DNA of 64,000 nt from DATGKR01 sp035294565 (GTDB lineage Bacteria > Actinomycetota > Acidimicrobiia > Acidimicrobiales > Palsa-688): assembly GCA_035294565.1 (NCBI GenBank), contig DATGKR010000128.1, positions 1 to 64,000 of the forward strand. The letters run 5' to 3'. The notes beneath the pieces were generated by a model, which was given only the letters and a program-made list of their open reading frames with translations, ran no database searches and was not told where the DNA came from. This document shows positions 38,701-48,839 of the stretch, in pieces. Each line of letters opens with the position of its first letter. Positions within the stretch are counted from its first letter, which is position 1. The translations under genes were made by a program, and so were the position numbers.

Positions 38701-39496
38701 CGAGGGACTGCCGTTCCGCTTGGAGGTGCTGTTCGGCGAGCTGGACGGAACCTTTCCCAACCATCCCGCAGACCCGATCCAGCCCGAGAACCTGCGGGCC
38801 CTACAGGAACGCATCCGCGAGACGGGCGCCGACGTGGGCCTCGCCTTCGACGGCGACGCCGACCGTTGTTTCCTCGTAGACGACCAGGGGGCGCCTCTGT
38901 CCGGTTCGACCACGACGGCCCTGGTGGCCGCCGCCCTGCTCGACAAGCACCCGGGGGCCACGATCCTGCACAACCTCATCTGCTCGCGGGCGGTTCCGGA
39001 GATCGTGAAGGAGCACGGGGGGATCCCGGTGCGCACCCGCGTGGGGCACTCCTACATCAAGTCGGTGATGGCCGACACGGACGCCCTCTTCGGCGGGGAG
39101 CACTCGGGTCACTATTACTTTCGGGACAACTACCGGGCCGACTCCGGCTGCATAGCCGCCCTCGTCGTGCTGGAGGTGCTCTGCCGGGACGGGCGTCCTT
39201 TGTCCACGATCAGACGGGCGTACGAGCGCTACGCCGACTCTGGGGAGATCAACACAGAGGTCTCCGACCCCTGGTCGGTCATCGAGCGGGTCGCCGCCCA
39301 CTACCGGGGTGCGCAGCAGGACCGCCTCGACGGACTCACCGTCGACCTCGGCGAGTGGTGGTTCAACCTGCGCCCTTCCAACACCGAGCCGCTCCTCAGA
39401 CTCAACGTCGAGGCGCCCGACCGGGCTTCGTGCGAAGCTCGCGTCGCCGAGGTCCTCGCCCTGATCAGCGAAAGGAACGGCACAGGTGGCCCTTGA
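35735..39496 (+). CDS. Polytopic membrane protein in frame with phosphomannomutase (continuous frame)
   Basis: One uninterrupted 1253-codon frame. Residues 1-795 form a polytopic membrane protein resembling 6-pyruvoyl-tetrahydropterin-synthase-related/YfhO-type membrane proteins: the GGDMGAHVWLPAYVKRALLPH region after helix 1, WYDGFPALSFYFPLP, about 10 helices up to residue 440, an extracytoplasmic domain (about 445-750) and a last helix near 760-780. The sequence then passes PPERRRRFAKVPE without a stop into residues 796-1253, a full phosphomannomutase. The two could be one fusion protein, or the mutase could also be made separately from an internal promoter (see the separate entry). The ATG at 35735 follows a GGGGGCGG stretch. 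Confidence 0.78.
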   Translation: MTAAGIIDTTEAEEGIWPPESARPRWDRVREKARPEAIVTFLVVAACVAFVFKEMQPSQLFANTTPAGGDMGAHVWLPAYVKRALLPHLKLLGWAPDWYDGFPALSFYFPLPVVAIAVLSYVIPYNIAFKLIAVVGLVTLPVAAWAFGRLARLRFPTPALLALATLPYLFANFGPDGNISGGNIASAMAGEFSFSISLTLALLFLGLVAKGLRDGKHRASAAVVLACCGLSHVLPLFFAVVGAVVLTAMELVSTRDPRKLLWTVPAGLTGGALLAFWALPFWYRLPYSTNMGYGKNTAYVSSLFPRDFTWLIVLAAIGLILSAVRSNRLGVFLGIMSALSAAAFVASPSNRLWNERFLPFWFLCLYFLAGVALAEGGALLLELATRRPPRGARTYLPVPILSGLIVFAWVLYPLHDLPFGHMTAAGQYDWLGIKSTDSSFIPDWVYWNFSGYQNPGKSRRDEYFALIAEMKKLGSEYGCGRAMWEYEPELNDMGTPDALMLLPYWTDGCIASQEGLYYESSATTPYHFLNAAELSDQPSNPVRGLDYPPAPDVSEGIAHLQMLGVKYFMAETPDIEAAADANSNLLLVGTVGPYPVTYTTGSTTQVKERTWKIYEILDSHLVTPLVNQPVVLRGVQSRNPSVWLDASESWYLDPADWQVYETASGPKSWPRVSPGQKNLPMIPEPAVQVSDVRQTTQSISFNVDQTGVPVLVKVSYYPNWQVSGAKAVYRATPNLMVVVPTADHVELTYGYTPIDWTGFALSLLGLAAVVLLWRLKPVAYGTPPERRRRFAKVPELTSGANLDRIFKAYDIRGTVPDELDAEISRAVGESFARFTGAERVLVARDMRPSGEELVRAFSKGATSVGVDVVDLGLCSTDEMYFASGSMGAPGAMFTASHNPARYNGIKLCGAGARPIGADTGLLEIRAGVAHALAAGPPPPGLAGQVLHADVLADYAAKVRSFVDHSALRPLKVVADVANGMGGLVVPAVFEGLPFRLEVLFGELDGTFPNHPADPIQPENLRALQERIRETGADVGLAFDGDADRCFLVDDQGAPLSGSTTTALVAAALLDKHPGATILHNLICSRAVPEIVKEHGGIPVRTRVGHSYIKSVMADTDALFGGEHSGHYYFRDNYRADSGCIAALVVLEVLCRDGRPLSTIRRAYERYADSGEINTEVSDPWSVIERVAAHYRGAQQDRLDGLTVDLGEWWFNLRPSNTEPLLRLNVEAPDRASCEARVAEVLALISERNGTGGP
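38107..38112 (+). promoter_or_regulatory. Internal -10 box for separate phosphomannomutase expression
   Basis: TAAGGT lies 7 bases before the TTG at 38120, which begins exactly where phosphomannomutase homology starts. It matches the spacing seen at other leaderless genes in the window. Confidence 0.55.
38120..39496 (+). CDS. manB: Phosphomannomutase/phosphoglucomutase
   Basis: 458 residues from an internal TTG in the same frame as the upstream membrane protein. It has the four alpha-D-phosphohexomutase domains: KAYDIRGTVP, the phosphoserine loop TASHNPARYNG, the metal loop DGDADR, sugar-recognition GEHSGH, and phosphate-binding RPSNTEPLLRLN. It interconverts mannose-6-P and mannose-1-P (and often glucose phosphates), feeding the GDP-mannose and glucose-1-P pathways of the cluster. 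The TAAGGT-N7-TTG arrangement argues for independent expression. It overlaps the Trm112-like gene by 11 bases. Confidence 0.9.
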   Translation: MTSGANLDRIFKAYDIRGTVPDELDAEISRAVGESFARFTGAERVLVARDMRPSGEELVRAFSKGATSVGVDVVDLGLCSTDEMYFASGSMGAPGAMFTASHNPARYNGIKLCGAGARPIGADTGLLEIRAGVAHALAAGPPPPGLAGQVLHADVLADYAAKVRSFVDHSALRPLKVVADVANGMGGLVVPAVFEGLPFRLEVLFGELDGTFPNHPADPIQPENLRALQERIRETGADVGLAFDGDADRCFLVDDQGAPLSGSTTTALVAAALLDKHPGATILHNLICSRAVPEIVKEHGGIPVRTRVGHSYIKSVMADTDALFGGEHSGHYYFRDNYRADSGCIAALVVLEVLCRDGRPLSTIRRAYERYADSGEINTEVSDPWSVIERVAAHYRGAQQDRLDGLTVDLGEWWFNLRPSNTEPLLRLNVEAPDRASCEARVAEVLALISERNGTGGP

Positions 39497-39740
39497 CCCC
39501 CGACTGCTCGAGATCCTTGCCTGCCCCAAGGACAAAGGCCCCCTGCTCTATTTCGCGGACGAGGACAGCCTCTACAACCCGCGGCTGCGCCTGCGCTACC
39601 GGATCAACGACGACATCCCCGTCATGCTCGTGGACGAGGCCGAGACCGTAGACGACACCGAGGCCAGTCGGCTCGAGACCAAGGCCCGTCTCGAGGGCAT
39701 CGGGCCCAACTGGCAGCCTGGCGGGGCAGGTTCGACGTGA
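39486..39740 (+). CDS. Trm112-like small protein
   Basis: 84 residues, Trm112/YcaR-like. It begins DPRLLEILACPKDKGPLLYF and has the INDDIPVMLVDEA ending. The usual second CxxC zinc pair has been lost, as the only cysteine is in the ACPKDKG segment. In actinobacteria this gene regularly sits between phosphomannomutase and the SIS isomerase, as here (compare the Rv3257c-Rv3256c neighbourhood). It may be a chaperone-like partner; function unproven. The GTG overlaps manB, and the stop overlaps the next GTG. Confidence 0.85.
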   Translation: MALDPRLLEILACPKDKGPLLYFADEDSLYNPRLRLRYRINDDIPVMLVDEAETVDDTEASRLETKARLEGIGPNWQPGGAGST

Positions 39741-40780
39741 CCGCCTCTGCGCCGGACATCGACACCGTCGGTATGTTCGCTCTCACCGCCGGGCTGCCCG
39801 AACAGGCCGAGGATGCCGCCCAACGGGCCGCCGAGGTCGCCGTCGCTCTCGACGCGGCGACCGTCGAGAACGTGGTCGTCGCCGGTATGGGCGGAAGCGG
39901 CATCACGGGTGACATTCTCAGTGCCGTGTGCGGGCCGCTCCTGCCGGTCCCGGTGCTGGTCTGCAAGTCCTACGAGTGCCCGGCCTTCGTGGGCCCGGAG
40001 ACACTGTTTTTCGCCGTGTCCGCCTCCGGCAACACCGAGGAGACCATCCAGTCGGCCACCGACGCCGAGGCCGCCGGGGCTCAGCTGGTGGTCGTCACCG
40101 GCGGGGGGCAGCTCGGCTCCCTGGCCCGCTCTTGGGGCGCGCCTGTGGTCGACGTGCCGCCCATACCCCAGCCCCGCGCCGCCCTCGGGGCCATGGCCAT
40201 CCCGCCCATTGTGGTTCTCGACCGCCTCGGTCTCTTCCGGGGGGGCCGCACCTGGGTGGCCGCAGCTGTAGAGCAGCTCAAGCGCCGCCGCGACCAGATC
40301 GAGGCAGCGGGCGATTCGAGCGAGCCCGCCGCGGTGGCCCGCCGGATCGGCCGCACCATCCCCCTCATCCACGGGGGAGGCGCCGTCGGTGCGGCGGCCG
40401 CCCAGCGCTGGAAGACCCAGGTGAACGAGAACGCCAAGACGCCCGCCTTCTGGTCGGCGCAGCCCGAGCTGTGCCACAACGAGATCGCCGGCTGGGGCCA
40501 GAACGGCGACGTGACCCGCCAGGTGCTCACCGCCGTGGCCCTGCGCCACGAAGGCGAGCACCCCCAGGTCGGCCGGCGCTTCGAGCTGGTGGCCGAGCTG
40601 TTACGCGAGGTCGTCGCCGACATGGTGGAGGTCCACGCCGCGGGCGAGGGTGACTTGGCTCAACTGCTCGACCTGGTCATTTTCGGTGACTACGTCTCGC
40701 TGTGGATGGCCGCCCAGGCGGGCGTCGACCCCGGCCCCGTCCCGGCTCTCGACGAGCTCAAGTCCGCACTGGCCGGCTGA
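39737..40780 (+). CDS. SIS-domain phosphoglucose/phosphomannose isomerase
   Basis: 347 residues with two SIS domains. The N-terminal phosphosugar-binding segment is VVAGMGGSGITGD, followed by SASGNTEETIQ (Ser-rich loop). The second domain has IHGGG ... RWKTQVNENAKTPAFW and the catalytic PELCHNEIAGW (Glu and His) of the bifunctional PGI/PMI family. It interconverts fructose-6-P with glucose-6-P and mannose-6-P, feeding ManB and RmlA. It is the last gene of the manB-Trm112-isomerase operon, joined by a GTGA overlap. Directly downstream lies the structured RNA. Confidence 0.9.
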   Translation: MTASAPDIDTVGMFALTAGLPEQAEDAAQRAAEVAVALDAATVENVVVAGMGGSGITGDILSAVCGPLLPVPVLVCKSYECPAFVGPETLFFAVSASGNTEETIQSATDAEAAGAQLVVVTGGGQLGSLARSWGAPVVDVPPIPQPRAALGAMAIPPIVVLDRLGLFRGGRTWVAAAVEQLKRRRDQIEAAGDSSEPAAVARRIGRTIPLIHGGGAVGAAAAQRWKTQVNENAKTPAFWSAQPELCHNEIAGWGQNGDVTRQVLTAVALRHEGEHPQVGRRFELVAELLREVVADMVEVHAAGEGDLAQLLDLVIFGDYVSLWMAAQAGVDPGPVPALDELKSALAG

Positions 40781-40791
40781 CCCGCTCCTGG

Positions 40792-40797
40792 TAGGGT
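40792..40797 (+). promoter_or_regulatory. -10 box of the candidate structured RNA
   Basis: TAGGGT ends 6 bases before G40804, the first base of the RNA's closing stem, so the predicted transcription start coincides with the RNA's 5' end. No good -35 is visible. Confidence 0.5.
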
Positions 40798-40803
40798 GGG
40801 CGC

Positions 40804-40994
40804 GGGACCTCCCAGCGGGTCTGTGGTTGAAAGTCGATGCCAGCCGCAGGCGAAGCGACCCACGTAAGGCAGCCACGGCTGCTGATCATGGTGCGGCTTA
40901 GAAGTAAGACCTGGCGCTCGTTGCGGGCCGCAGGGGCCCGGGGGGCGCCAGGCGGGTGTGGGGTCAAAGACCAGGTCAGCCGCCGGGGGGTCCC
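40804..40994 (+). ncRNA. Candidate structured non-coding RNA, about 191 nt
   Basis: The ends pair: 40804-40813 (GGGACCTCCC) with 40985-40994 (GGGGGGTCCC, one G-U), then 40815-40818 with 40980-40983, giving 14 pairs around one mismatch. Inside are several hairpins: GTGG/CCAC (40823/40860) with GTCG/CGAC (40833/40856); GCAGC/GCTGC near 40869-40883; a long stem 40910-40917/40945-40952 capped by 40924-40929/40935-40940; and GGTC/GACC at 40962-40972. There is no open reading frame of note. Bases TTTG follow. The size, closing stem and place in the isomerase-to-secA region suggest a raiA-motif-like RNA; 6S is less likely because of the multi-branched shape. The identity is inference. Confidence 0.6.
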
Positions 40995-41015
40995 TTTGAC
41001 CTAGCTCTCTTCGGC

Positions 41016-41021
41016 TAGCCT
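41016..41021 (+). promoter_or_regulatory. -10 box of the response-regulator gene
   Basis: TAGCCT lies 9 bases before the GTG at 41031. CTAGC (41001-41005) and GCTAG (41014-41018) form an inverted repeat around it, a possible operator or a hairpin at the 3' side of the RNA locus. Confidence 0.45.
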
Positions 41022-41030
41022 CCAGTTGTT

Positions 41031-41708
41031 GTGACCGATTCCGACCAGGTCATCCGGGTGCTGATAGCCGACGATCAGGCGTTGTTCCGGCGCGGCCTGT
41101 TCGTGGTTCTCGGAACCGAGGACGACATCGAGGTGATCGCCGAGGCCGAGGACGGCGAGGAGGCGGTCACCAAGGCCGAGGAGCTCGCCCCCGACGTCGT
41201 GCTGATGGATGTCCGGATGCCCCGAGTCAACGGCATCGAGGCGGCAAGGCGGATCCGCGACAGCCTGCCGTCCACGAAGATCCTCATGCTGACCGTCTCC
41301 GACGAGGAGGACGACCTCTACGAGGCGGTGAAGGCGGGGGCCAACGGCTACCTGTTGAAGGAGATCTCCGTCGAGGAGGTCGCCTCGGCGATACACGCGG
41401 TGATGGAGGGCCAGAGCCTGATCACCCCCTCCATGGCATCCAAGCTGCTCAACGAGTTCCAGTCGCTGGCCAAGTCCGTAGCCGAGAAGGAGCAGTACCC
41501 CGCCCCGAGCCTCACAGCCCGGGAGCTCGAGGTGCTCAAGCTCGTCGCACGGGGCATGTCCAACAAGGACGTCGCCGACGAGTTGTACATATCCGAGAAC
41601 ACCGTCAAGAACCACGTGCGGAACATCCTCGAGAAGCTGCACCTTCACTCGCGTATGGAGGCCGTCATGTACGCGGTGCGCCGGAGGCTCCTCGACCCGC
41701 ACGATTAG
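41031..41708 (+). CDS. NarL/FixJ-type response regulator
   Basis: 225 residues. Receiver domain: acidic pair DD at 14-15, phospho-acceptor Asp60 in VVLMDVRMP, Thr in MLTVSDEED, and Lys in GYLLKE. LuxR-type HTH at about 155-215: [35 protein letters not shown]. No histidine kinase is in the window, so it is an orphan here. It replaces the MtrA/MtrB position seen upstream of secA in mycobacteria. The target is unknown; the structured RNA just upstream could be part of its regulation. Confidence 0.93.
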   Translation: MTDSDQVIRVLIADDQALFRRGLFVVLGTEDDIEVIAEAEDGEEAVTKAEELAPDVVLMDVRMPRVNGIEAARRIRDSLPSTKILMLTVSDEEDDLYEAVKAGANGYLLKEISVEEVASAIHAVMEGQSLITPSMASKLLNEFQSLAKSVAEKEQYPAPSLTARELEVLKLVARGMSNKDVADELYISENTVKNHVRNILEKLHLHSRMEAVMYAVRRRLLDPHD

Positions 41709-41771
41709 ACACCGCGACCCGCACGACTAGGCCTCGGGAGGCGCAGGCCAGGCTTCGCGGGCGGCGCCCGG

Positions 41772-43343
41772 TCAGCTGACCCGCTTGAACAGGTCGGCGG
41801 CGGCGTTGCCCTTCACCAGGCGGAAGTGGCCGCTCACCTGCCGCCACGTGGGGTCGGTGTCGACGACCGACACGGGCAGGACGACGTACTGCACCTGCGA
41901 GGCGAACGGCAGCCTCTGCCCCTCCTCGCGCAGGTCGCCCCAGTAGGAAGCCCTGAAAGGGTTGGGCCACATGTAGATCCGGGTGCGGTGGTCCAACTCG
42001 GGAACGTAGTCGTAGAAGGCGGACACCACAGCGTGCGCGGGGACGGAGCGCACCACCTGGTTGGTCTCGGTGACCAGCGGCGACGAGGCGCTCACGATCG
42101 GGTACGTCTCGTCGGAGAAGGGGGCCAGCCCCCACACCGTGCACGCCCACAGCGCGGCGACCGTCACGCCCCCAACGGCGGCGCGCCGCCACCCGGCGCG
42201 CCGGACCCTCGACACCGCCCACACGGTTCCGCAGGCGAGGATCGGCACGATCGGAAGCGAGTAGTGGTAGTCGATCTCGTGCTGGTAGCCGAAAGTGGAC
42301 ACCAAGTTGACCGCCACGCCGATCACCGCGAGCGCGGCGATCTCCGGGGCCAGGATGAACACCAGCCCGGCGCTGGCTGCCAGCTGCCACAGGTAGAAGG
42401 CCCGCCCCTGCGAGCCGAGGTAGGAGAAGACGGCGCCGGGGTGGCGGACCAGGGTCCGCAGGGAGCCGCCGAAGCCGCCGAATGGCAGCCGGTTGGCGTG
42501 CACGTTGAAGACACCGATCAGTGCCGGGATGACCAGCAGGTTGTCGACCAGAGCCGAGACCACCGATCCGGCGGCCAGCGCGAGGCCCGTTCTCCTGTCC
42601 CGGCGGAAGGCGACCCACACCCCGATCGGGAGTGCGTACATGGCTGCGTCCTCCTTGCACAAAAGGAGCAGCACCACCGATGCAACCAGGAGTGCGGGCC
42701 GCCACACGACGGCAAAGTAGATAGCGGCCGCGATCAGCGCGACCTCGAAGCACTCCACGTGGAACTGCTCCATGTTGCCCTGCTGCAAGGCCGGGTTGAG
42801 CAGGTAGGCGGCGGCCAACAGCGTCGCCGCCACCGTGCCGAGGCGCAGATGTCGGGCGAGCAGGTACACCGGCACGGCGCCAGCGGCGATCAGCACCGCC
42901 TGCACGGCGAGCAGCACCGACGTGTGGGGGTATATCCAGTAGAAGGGGACGAGGAGCACGTACACGAAAGTCGTGTGGTCGCCGAAGAGTTGGCGTCCCA
43001 TCACGGTGACGAACGGGTCGTGGAACCTGCTGAGCAGCCAGATGCCCTGGTCGGGGATGCCGAGGTCGAACGCCGGCTGCTCGTAGCCGTGCAGGGCCGC
43101 GATGCCGAGGCTGGCGAATCGCGCCGCGTAGAGCACGGCGAGCAGGCCTACGGGGACGTGTGCCAGCCAGCTCGCGTTTTCCCGGAGGGCCGCGACGACG
43201 ACCTCGATCCCCGGCACCCGCCTCCGCCGCTCGGTGGCCGGCTGGATGGGGTCGCGCCTCTCCGCCGGCCCTGACGGCTCCTGCCGCTCGGCGGCGGGCT
43301 GGATGGGGTCGCGCCTCTCCGCCGGCCCTGGCCGCTTCGACAC
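41772..43343 (-). CDS. DUF2079 polytopic membrane protein (second of pair)
   Basis: 523 residues with about 10 predicted helices from residue 58 on. DUF2079 hallmarks: [46 protein letters not shown], and ALQQGNMEQFHVE, then a C-terminal extracytoplasmic domain with DYVPELDHRTRIYMWPNPF. The fold resembles GT-C glycosyltransferases, so a polyprenyl-sugar transferase role is plausible but unproven. The cytoplasmic N-terminus contains a duplicated 12-residue unit (GPAERRDPIQPA). The GTG lies 9 bases after the stop of the upstream paralogue, so they form an operon. Confidence 0.86.
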   Translation of the reverse strand: MSKRPGPAERRDPIQPAAERQEPSGPAERRDPIQPATERRRRVPGIEVVVAALRENASWLAHVPVGLLAVLYAARFASLGIAALHGYEQPAFDLGIPDQGIWLLSRFHDPFVTVMGRQLFGDHTTFVYVLLVPFYWIYPHTSVLLAVQAVLIAAGAVPVYLLARHLRLGTVAATLLAAAYLLNPALQQGNMEQFHVECFEVALIAAAIYFAVVWRPALLVASVVLLLLCKEDAAMYALPIGVWVAFRRDRRTGLALAAGSVVSALVDNLLVIPALIGVFNVHANRLPFGGFGGSLRTLVRHPGAVFSYLGSQGRAFYLWQLAASAGLVFILAPEIAALAVIGVAVNLVSTFGYQHEIDYHYSLPIVPILACGTVWAVSRVRRAGWRRAAVGGVTVAALWACTVWGLAPFSDETYPIVSASSPLVTETNQVVRSVPAHAVVSAFYDYVPELDHRTRIYMWPNPFRASYWGDLREEGQRLPFASQVQYVVLPVSVVDTDPTWRQVSGHFRLVKGNAAADLFKRVS

Positions 43344-43352
43344 CGGCCGTTT

Positions 43353-44846
43353 CTACCGCACGCGCCTGTACACGCTCACGCCACCTCCGCTCCCGACGAG
43401 GGCAAAGTCCCGCCGGATAGAGGCGAAGGTGGCAGCATCGCTGCCGCGGAGGTGAGTCGGGATGACGAGGTAGTCGACGCTGGAGGCTTCCGGCAGGCGC
43501 TCGCCTTCCTCCCGGTAGAGGCCCCAGTAGTGGGCCCGGAAGGGGGTCGGCCATTGGTAGGCGCCGGTGCGGTGATCGAGGTGGGCGACGTACTGGTAGG
43601 ACGCAGACACAACTGCGTCGGCGGGTACCAGGTGGAGCTCGCGGTTGATGGCCGTGACCTTCGGGCCCGACGGGTCGTGATGAGGGTAGGAGGCGAGCGA
43701 GAAGGGGGCGAGACCCCATACCACGCAAGAGGCGACGGCGGCGCAGGCGACGACTGCGGTGGCGGCCTCCCGACGCCGCCGGCCGGCGACGCGGCTTACA
43801 GCGAAGACGGTGCCAGTGGCGAGCACCGCCACCAGGGCGAAGGAGTAGTGGTAGTAGATCTGGTGCATGTAGGGGAAGTTGCTGATGACGTTCTCGGCGA
43901 GGACCCCTAGGCCTACAGCGGCGACCTCCGGGGAGGTGGCGAACATCCAGGCGAACGGCGCCCCCATCTGCCAGACGTAGTAAGGGCGCCCGCCCGCGGC
44001 CAGGTACGAGGCGAGCTTCCCCGGATGGCTGAACGGCGAGGCGAGCACGCCGGCGAACCCGCCGAAAGGGATCCGGTTGGCATAGAAGGAGGCGGTGCCG
44101 AGCAGAGTGCGGATGACCACCACGAAGACGAAGACGGTCCACGCCGCCGACCCGGCGACGATCCCCAGCCCCAGCCGCCGGTCCCGCCTGGCGAACACCC
44201 ACAGCCCGAGGGGAACGACTAGAGCGGCAGCGTCCTCCTTGACGAGAAGCGCCGCGACCACCGCCACGACGAGCAGGCGCGGCTTCCACTCCACCGCTGC
44301 GAAGACCGCCAGGGCAGCCAGGGGTGCCAAGAAGGCGTCAGGGTGAAACTGCTCGAGGTTCCCCCATTGCAGAGCCGGGTTCAGAAGGTAGGCGCCTGCG
44401 AGCGCCGTGGGCATCCAGGTACCCGGGACCCGCCGGCGGGCCAGGAGGTATATGGGCACGGCGGCTCCCGCCAGGAGCAGCGTTTGGAGGAGCAGCAGCG
44501 TCTGCGCGTGTGGCCAAACCCAGTAGAGCGGGACCGCCAGGAGCAGGATGAACGAGGTGTGGTCGCCGAAGAGGTCCCGCCCCATCACCGTCACGAAGGG
44601 GGCGTGGAAGCGGCTCAGCAGCCATACCCCCTGGTCGAATATGCCCATGTCGTAGCCTGGGCTGGAATAGCCGTCGTAGACCTGTACCGAAAGCAGCCCG
44701 AAGCGGACCACGTAGGCGGCCACCAGGAGGGCGATCGGCAGGTGGACGAGAAGTCGGCGGGCTCGGGCGCGGATGGGTTGGGGTCGGGGGTTGGGGGCGA
44801 CCGCAGCGCCGCCCGTGCGGTTCGCGCCAGCCTGCGCCGGTACCAT
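43353..44846 (-). CDS. DUF2079 polytopic membrane protein (first of pair)
   Basis: About 497 residues, paralogous to the downstream gene along its whole length: [60 protein letters not shown], and a C-terminal domain with [15 protein letters not shown]. About 10 helices. The start is ambiguous: the ATG at 44846 (MVPAQAG) or the ATG at 44858 (MVAPMVPAQ), whose codon overlaps the secA ATG on the other strand within CATG. A much longer frame into secA is rejected. Function as for its paralogue. Confidence 0.85.
   Translation of the reverse strand: MVPAQAGANRTGGAAVAPNPRPQPIRARARRLLVHLPIALLVAAYVVRFGLLSVQVYDGYSSPGYDMGIFDQGVWLLSRFHAPFVTVMGRDLFGDHTSFILLLAVPLYWVWPHAQTLLLLQTLLLAGAAVPIYLLARRRVPGTWMPTALAGAYLLNPALQWGNLEQFHPDAFLAPLAALAVFAAVEWKPRLLVVAVVAALLVKEDAAALVVPLGLWVFARRDRRLGLGIVAGSAAWTVFVFVVVIRTLLGTASFYANRIPFGGFAGVLASPFSHPGKLASYLAAGGRPYYVWQMGAPFAWMFATSPEVAAVGLGVLAENVISNFPYMHQIYYHYSFALVAVLATGTVFAVSRVAGRRRREAATAVVACAAVASCVVWGLAPFSLASYPHHDPSGPKVTAINRELHLVPADAVVSASYQYVAHLDHRTGAYQWPTPFRAHYWGLYREEGERLPEASSVDYLVIPTHLRGSDAATFASIRRDFALVGSGGGVSVYRRVR
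44841..44846 (+). promoter_or_regulatory. -10 box of secA
   Basis: TACCAT lies 10 bases before the secA ATG at 44857. The same six bases contain, on the other strand, the likely start codon of the DUF2079 gene. Confidence 0.4.
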
Positions 44847-44856
44847 TGGGGCCACC

Positions 44857-47646
<2,790 letters not shown>

Positions 47647-47649
47647 TCC

Positions 47650-48783
47650 TTGCGCGACTTCACCCCTGAACTGTCCGCGCTCGAAACGCGCCTTGCCGAC
47701 GCCGCCAAGTACCTGGGCCTCGATTCGCTGAAGGCGCGCCTGGCCGAGCTGGAGACCGAGGTCTCCCGGCCGGACCTGTGGGAAGACACCGAAGTAGGCC
47801 AGAGGGTGACCCGCGATTATGGGCAGGTGAAGGACGACGTCGAGCTGCTCGAACGCCTGCGCCGCCAGCTCGACGACGCCCAGACGCTCCACCAGCTCGG
47901 TGTCGAGGAGGGCGACGACTCCGTCGAGGGCGAGGTAGCCGAGTCGGTACGCGCCCTCGAAGACGAGCTCGACCGGCTGGAGTTGCGGTCCCTTTTCACC
48001 GGCGAGCACGACGAGAACGATGCCGTCTGCGAGATCCACGCCAAGGACGGGGGCACGGACGCCCAGGACTGGGCGGAGATGCTCGTCCGGATGTACCAGC
48101 GCTGGGCCGAGCGGCGGGGATTCGGTTTCGAGGTCGAGGACGTCAGCGAGGGCCAGGAAGCCGGCATCCTCTCAGCCAGCTTCATCGTACGGGGGCGGTA
48201 CGCGACGGGGTTGCTGTCGTCTGAGCGGGGGGTGCACCGTTTGGTGCGGATATCTCCCTTCGACGCCCAGTCCCGGCGCCAGACGAGCTTCGCGTCGGTG
48301 AGCGTTGTGCCGTTCTTCGAGGACCTCTCGGGCGAGGTGGACATAGACGAGAAGGACCTGCGCATCGACACCTACCGCTCGTCGGGCGCCGGCGGCCAGC
48401 ACGTCAACGTGACCGACTCGGCGGTCCGCATCACCCACATTCCGACGGGGACCGTCGTGTCGGTCCAGAACGAGAGGTCCCAGCACCAGAACAAGGCGAA
48501 GGCCATGCAGATCCTCGCCTCCAAGCTTGCCGAGCTGCAGCGCGAGGAGCGCGAGGCGGAGCTCGCCGCCCTCGCCGGGCGCCCGGCGCTGGTGGGTTGG
48601 GGCTCCCAGATCCGCTCCTACGTGCTCGCCCCTTACCAGCAGGTGAAGGATCTCCGAACCGGCCACGAGACCGGCAACGTGATGGCGGTCCTCGACGGGG
48701 ACCTCGACCCGTTCATGGAGTCGTACCTGCGCTGGCGGCGCGAGAACGCAGGGGTGACCCCGAGCGGGGCCGCGGGACGCTAG
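47650..48783 (+). CDS. prfB: Peptide chain release factor 2
   Basis: 377 residues. It recognises UGA/UAA: the codon-reading tripeptide is SPF (in [13 protein letters not shown]), and the hydrolysis loop is GAGGQHVN. The gene is a single frame from TTG 47650, so the programmed frameshift found near codon 26 in many bacteria is absent. The start lies three bases after the secA stop, so it is read from the same transcript. The TAG stop is part of a TAGAGT hexamer likely to serve ftsE. Confidence 0.96.
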   Translation: MRDFTPELSALETRLADAAKYLGLDSLKARLAELETEVSRPDLWEDTEVGQRVTRDYGQVKDDVELLERLRRQLDDAQTLHQLGVEEGDDSVEGEVAESVRALEDELDRLELRSLFTGEHDENDAVCEIHAKDGGTDAQDWAEMLVRMYQRWAERRGFGFEVEDVSEGQEAGILSASFIVRGRYATGLLSSERGVHRLVRISPFDAQSRRQTSFASVSVVPFFEDLSGEVDIDEKDLRIDTYRSSGAGGQHVNVTDSAVRITHIPTGTVVSVQNERSQHQNKAKAMQILASKLAELQREEREAELAALAGRPALVGWGSQIRSYVLAPYQQVKDLRTGHETGNVMAVLDGDLDPFMESYLRWRRENAGVTPSGAAGR

Positions 48784-48786
48784 AGT
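48781..48786 (+). promoter_or_regulatory. -10 box before ftsE, overlapping the prfB stop
   Basis: TAGAGT lies 8 bases before a GTG at 48795 that opens a 14-codon ORF ending in ATGA on the ftsE start codon. Confidence 0.4.
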
Positions 48787-48794
48787 TGTAGCCC

Positions 48795-48839
48795 GTGCCG
48801 CTGGCGAGGGGGGCGACCGCCCTCTCACGACGACCATGA
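48795..48839 (+). CDS. Possible 14-residue leader peptide coupled to ftsE
   Basis: GTG at 48795 reads [14 protein letters not shown], then TGA overlapping the ftsE ATG (ATGA). A TAGAGT hexamer 8 bases upstream fits leaderless initiation. ftsE itself has no Shine-Dalgarno sequence, so coupling through this ORF would explain its translation. Chance occurrence cannot be excluded. Confidence 0.35.
   Translation: MPLARGATALSRRP

Noticed and set aside
40804..40994. Cobalamin, SAM/SAH, TPP or tmRNA identity for the structured RNA.
   Set aside because: The conserved cores I know for these (for example the B12 box, CUGAGA of TPP, the SAH GAGGAGCG core, tmRNA acceptor ends) are not present. 6S was considered, but the multi-branched fold fits poorly.
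47650..48783. Programmed frameshift in prfB.
   Set aside because: The whole gene is one frame from TTG 47650 and no in-frame early stop with a slippery CTTTGA is present.
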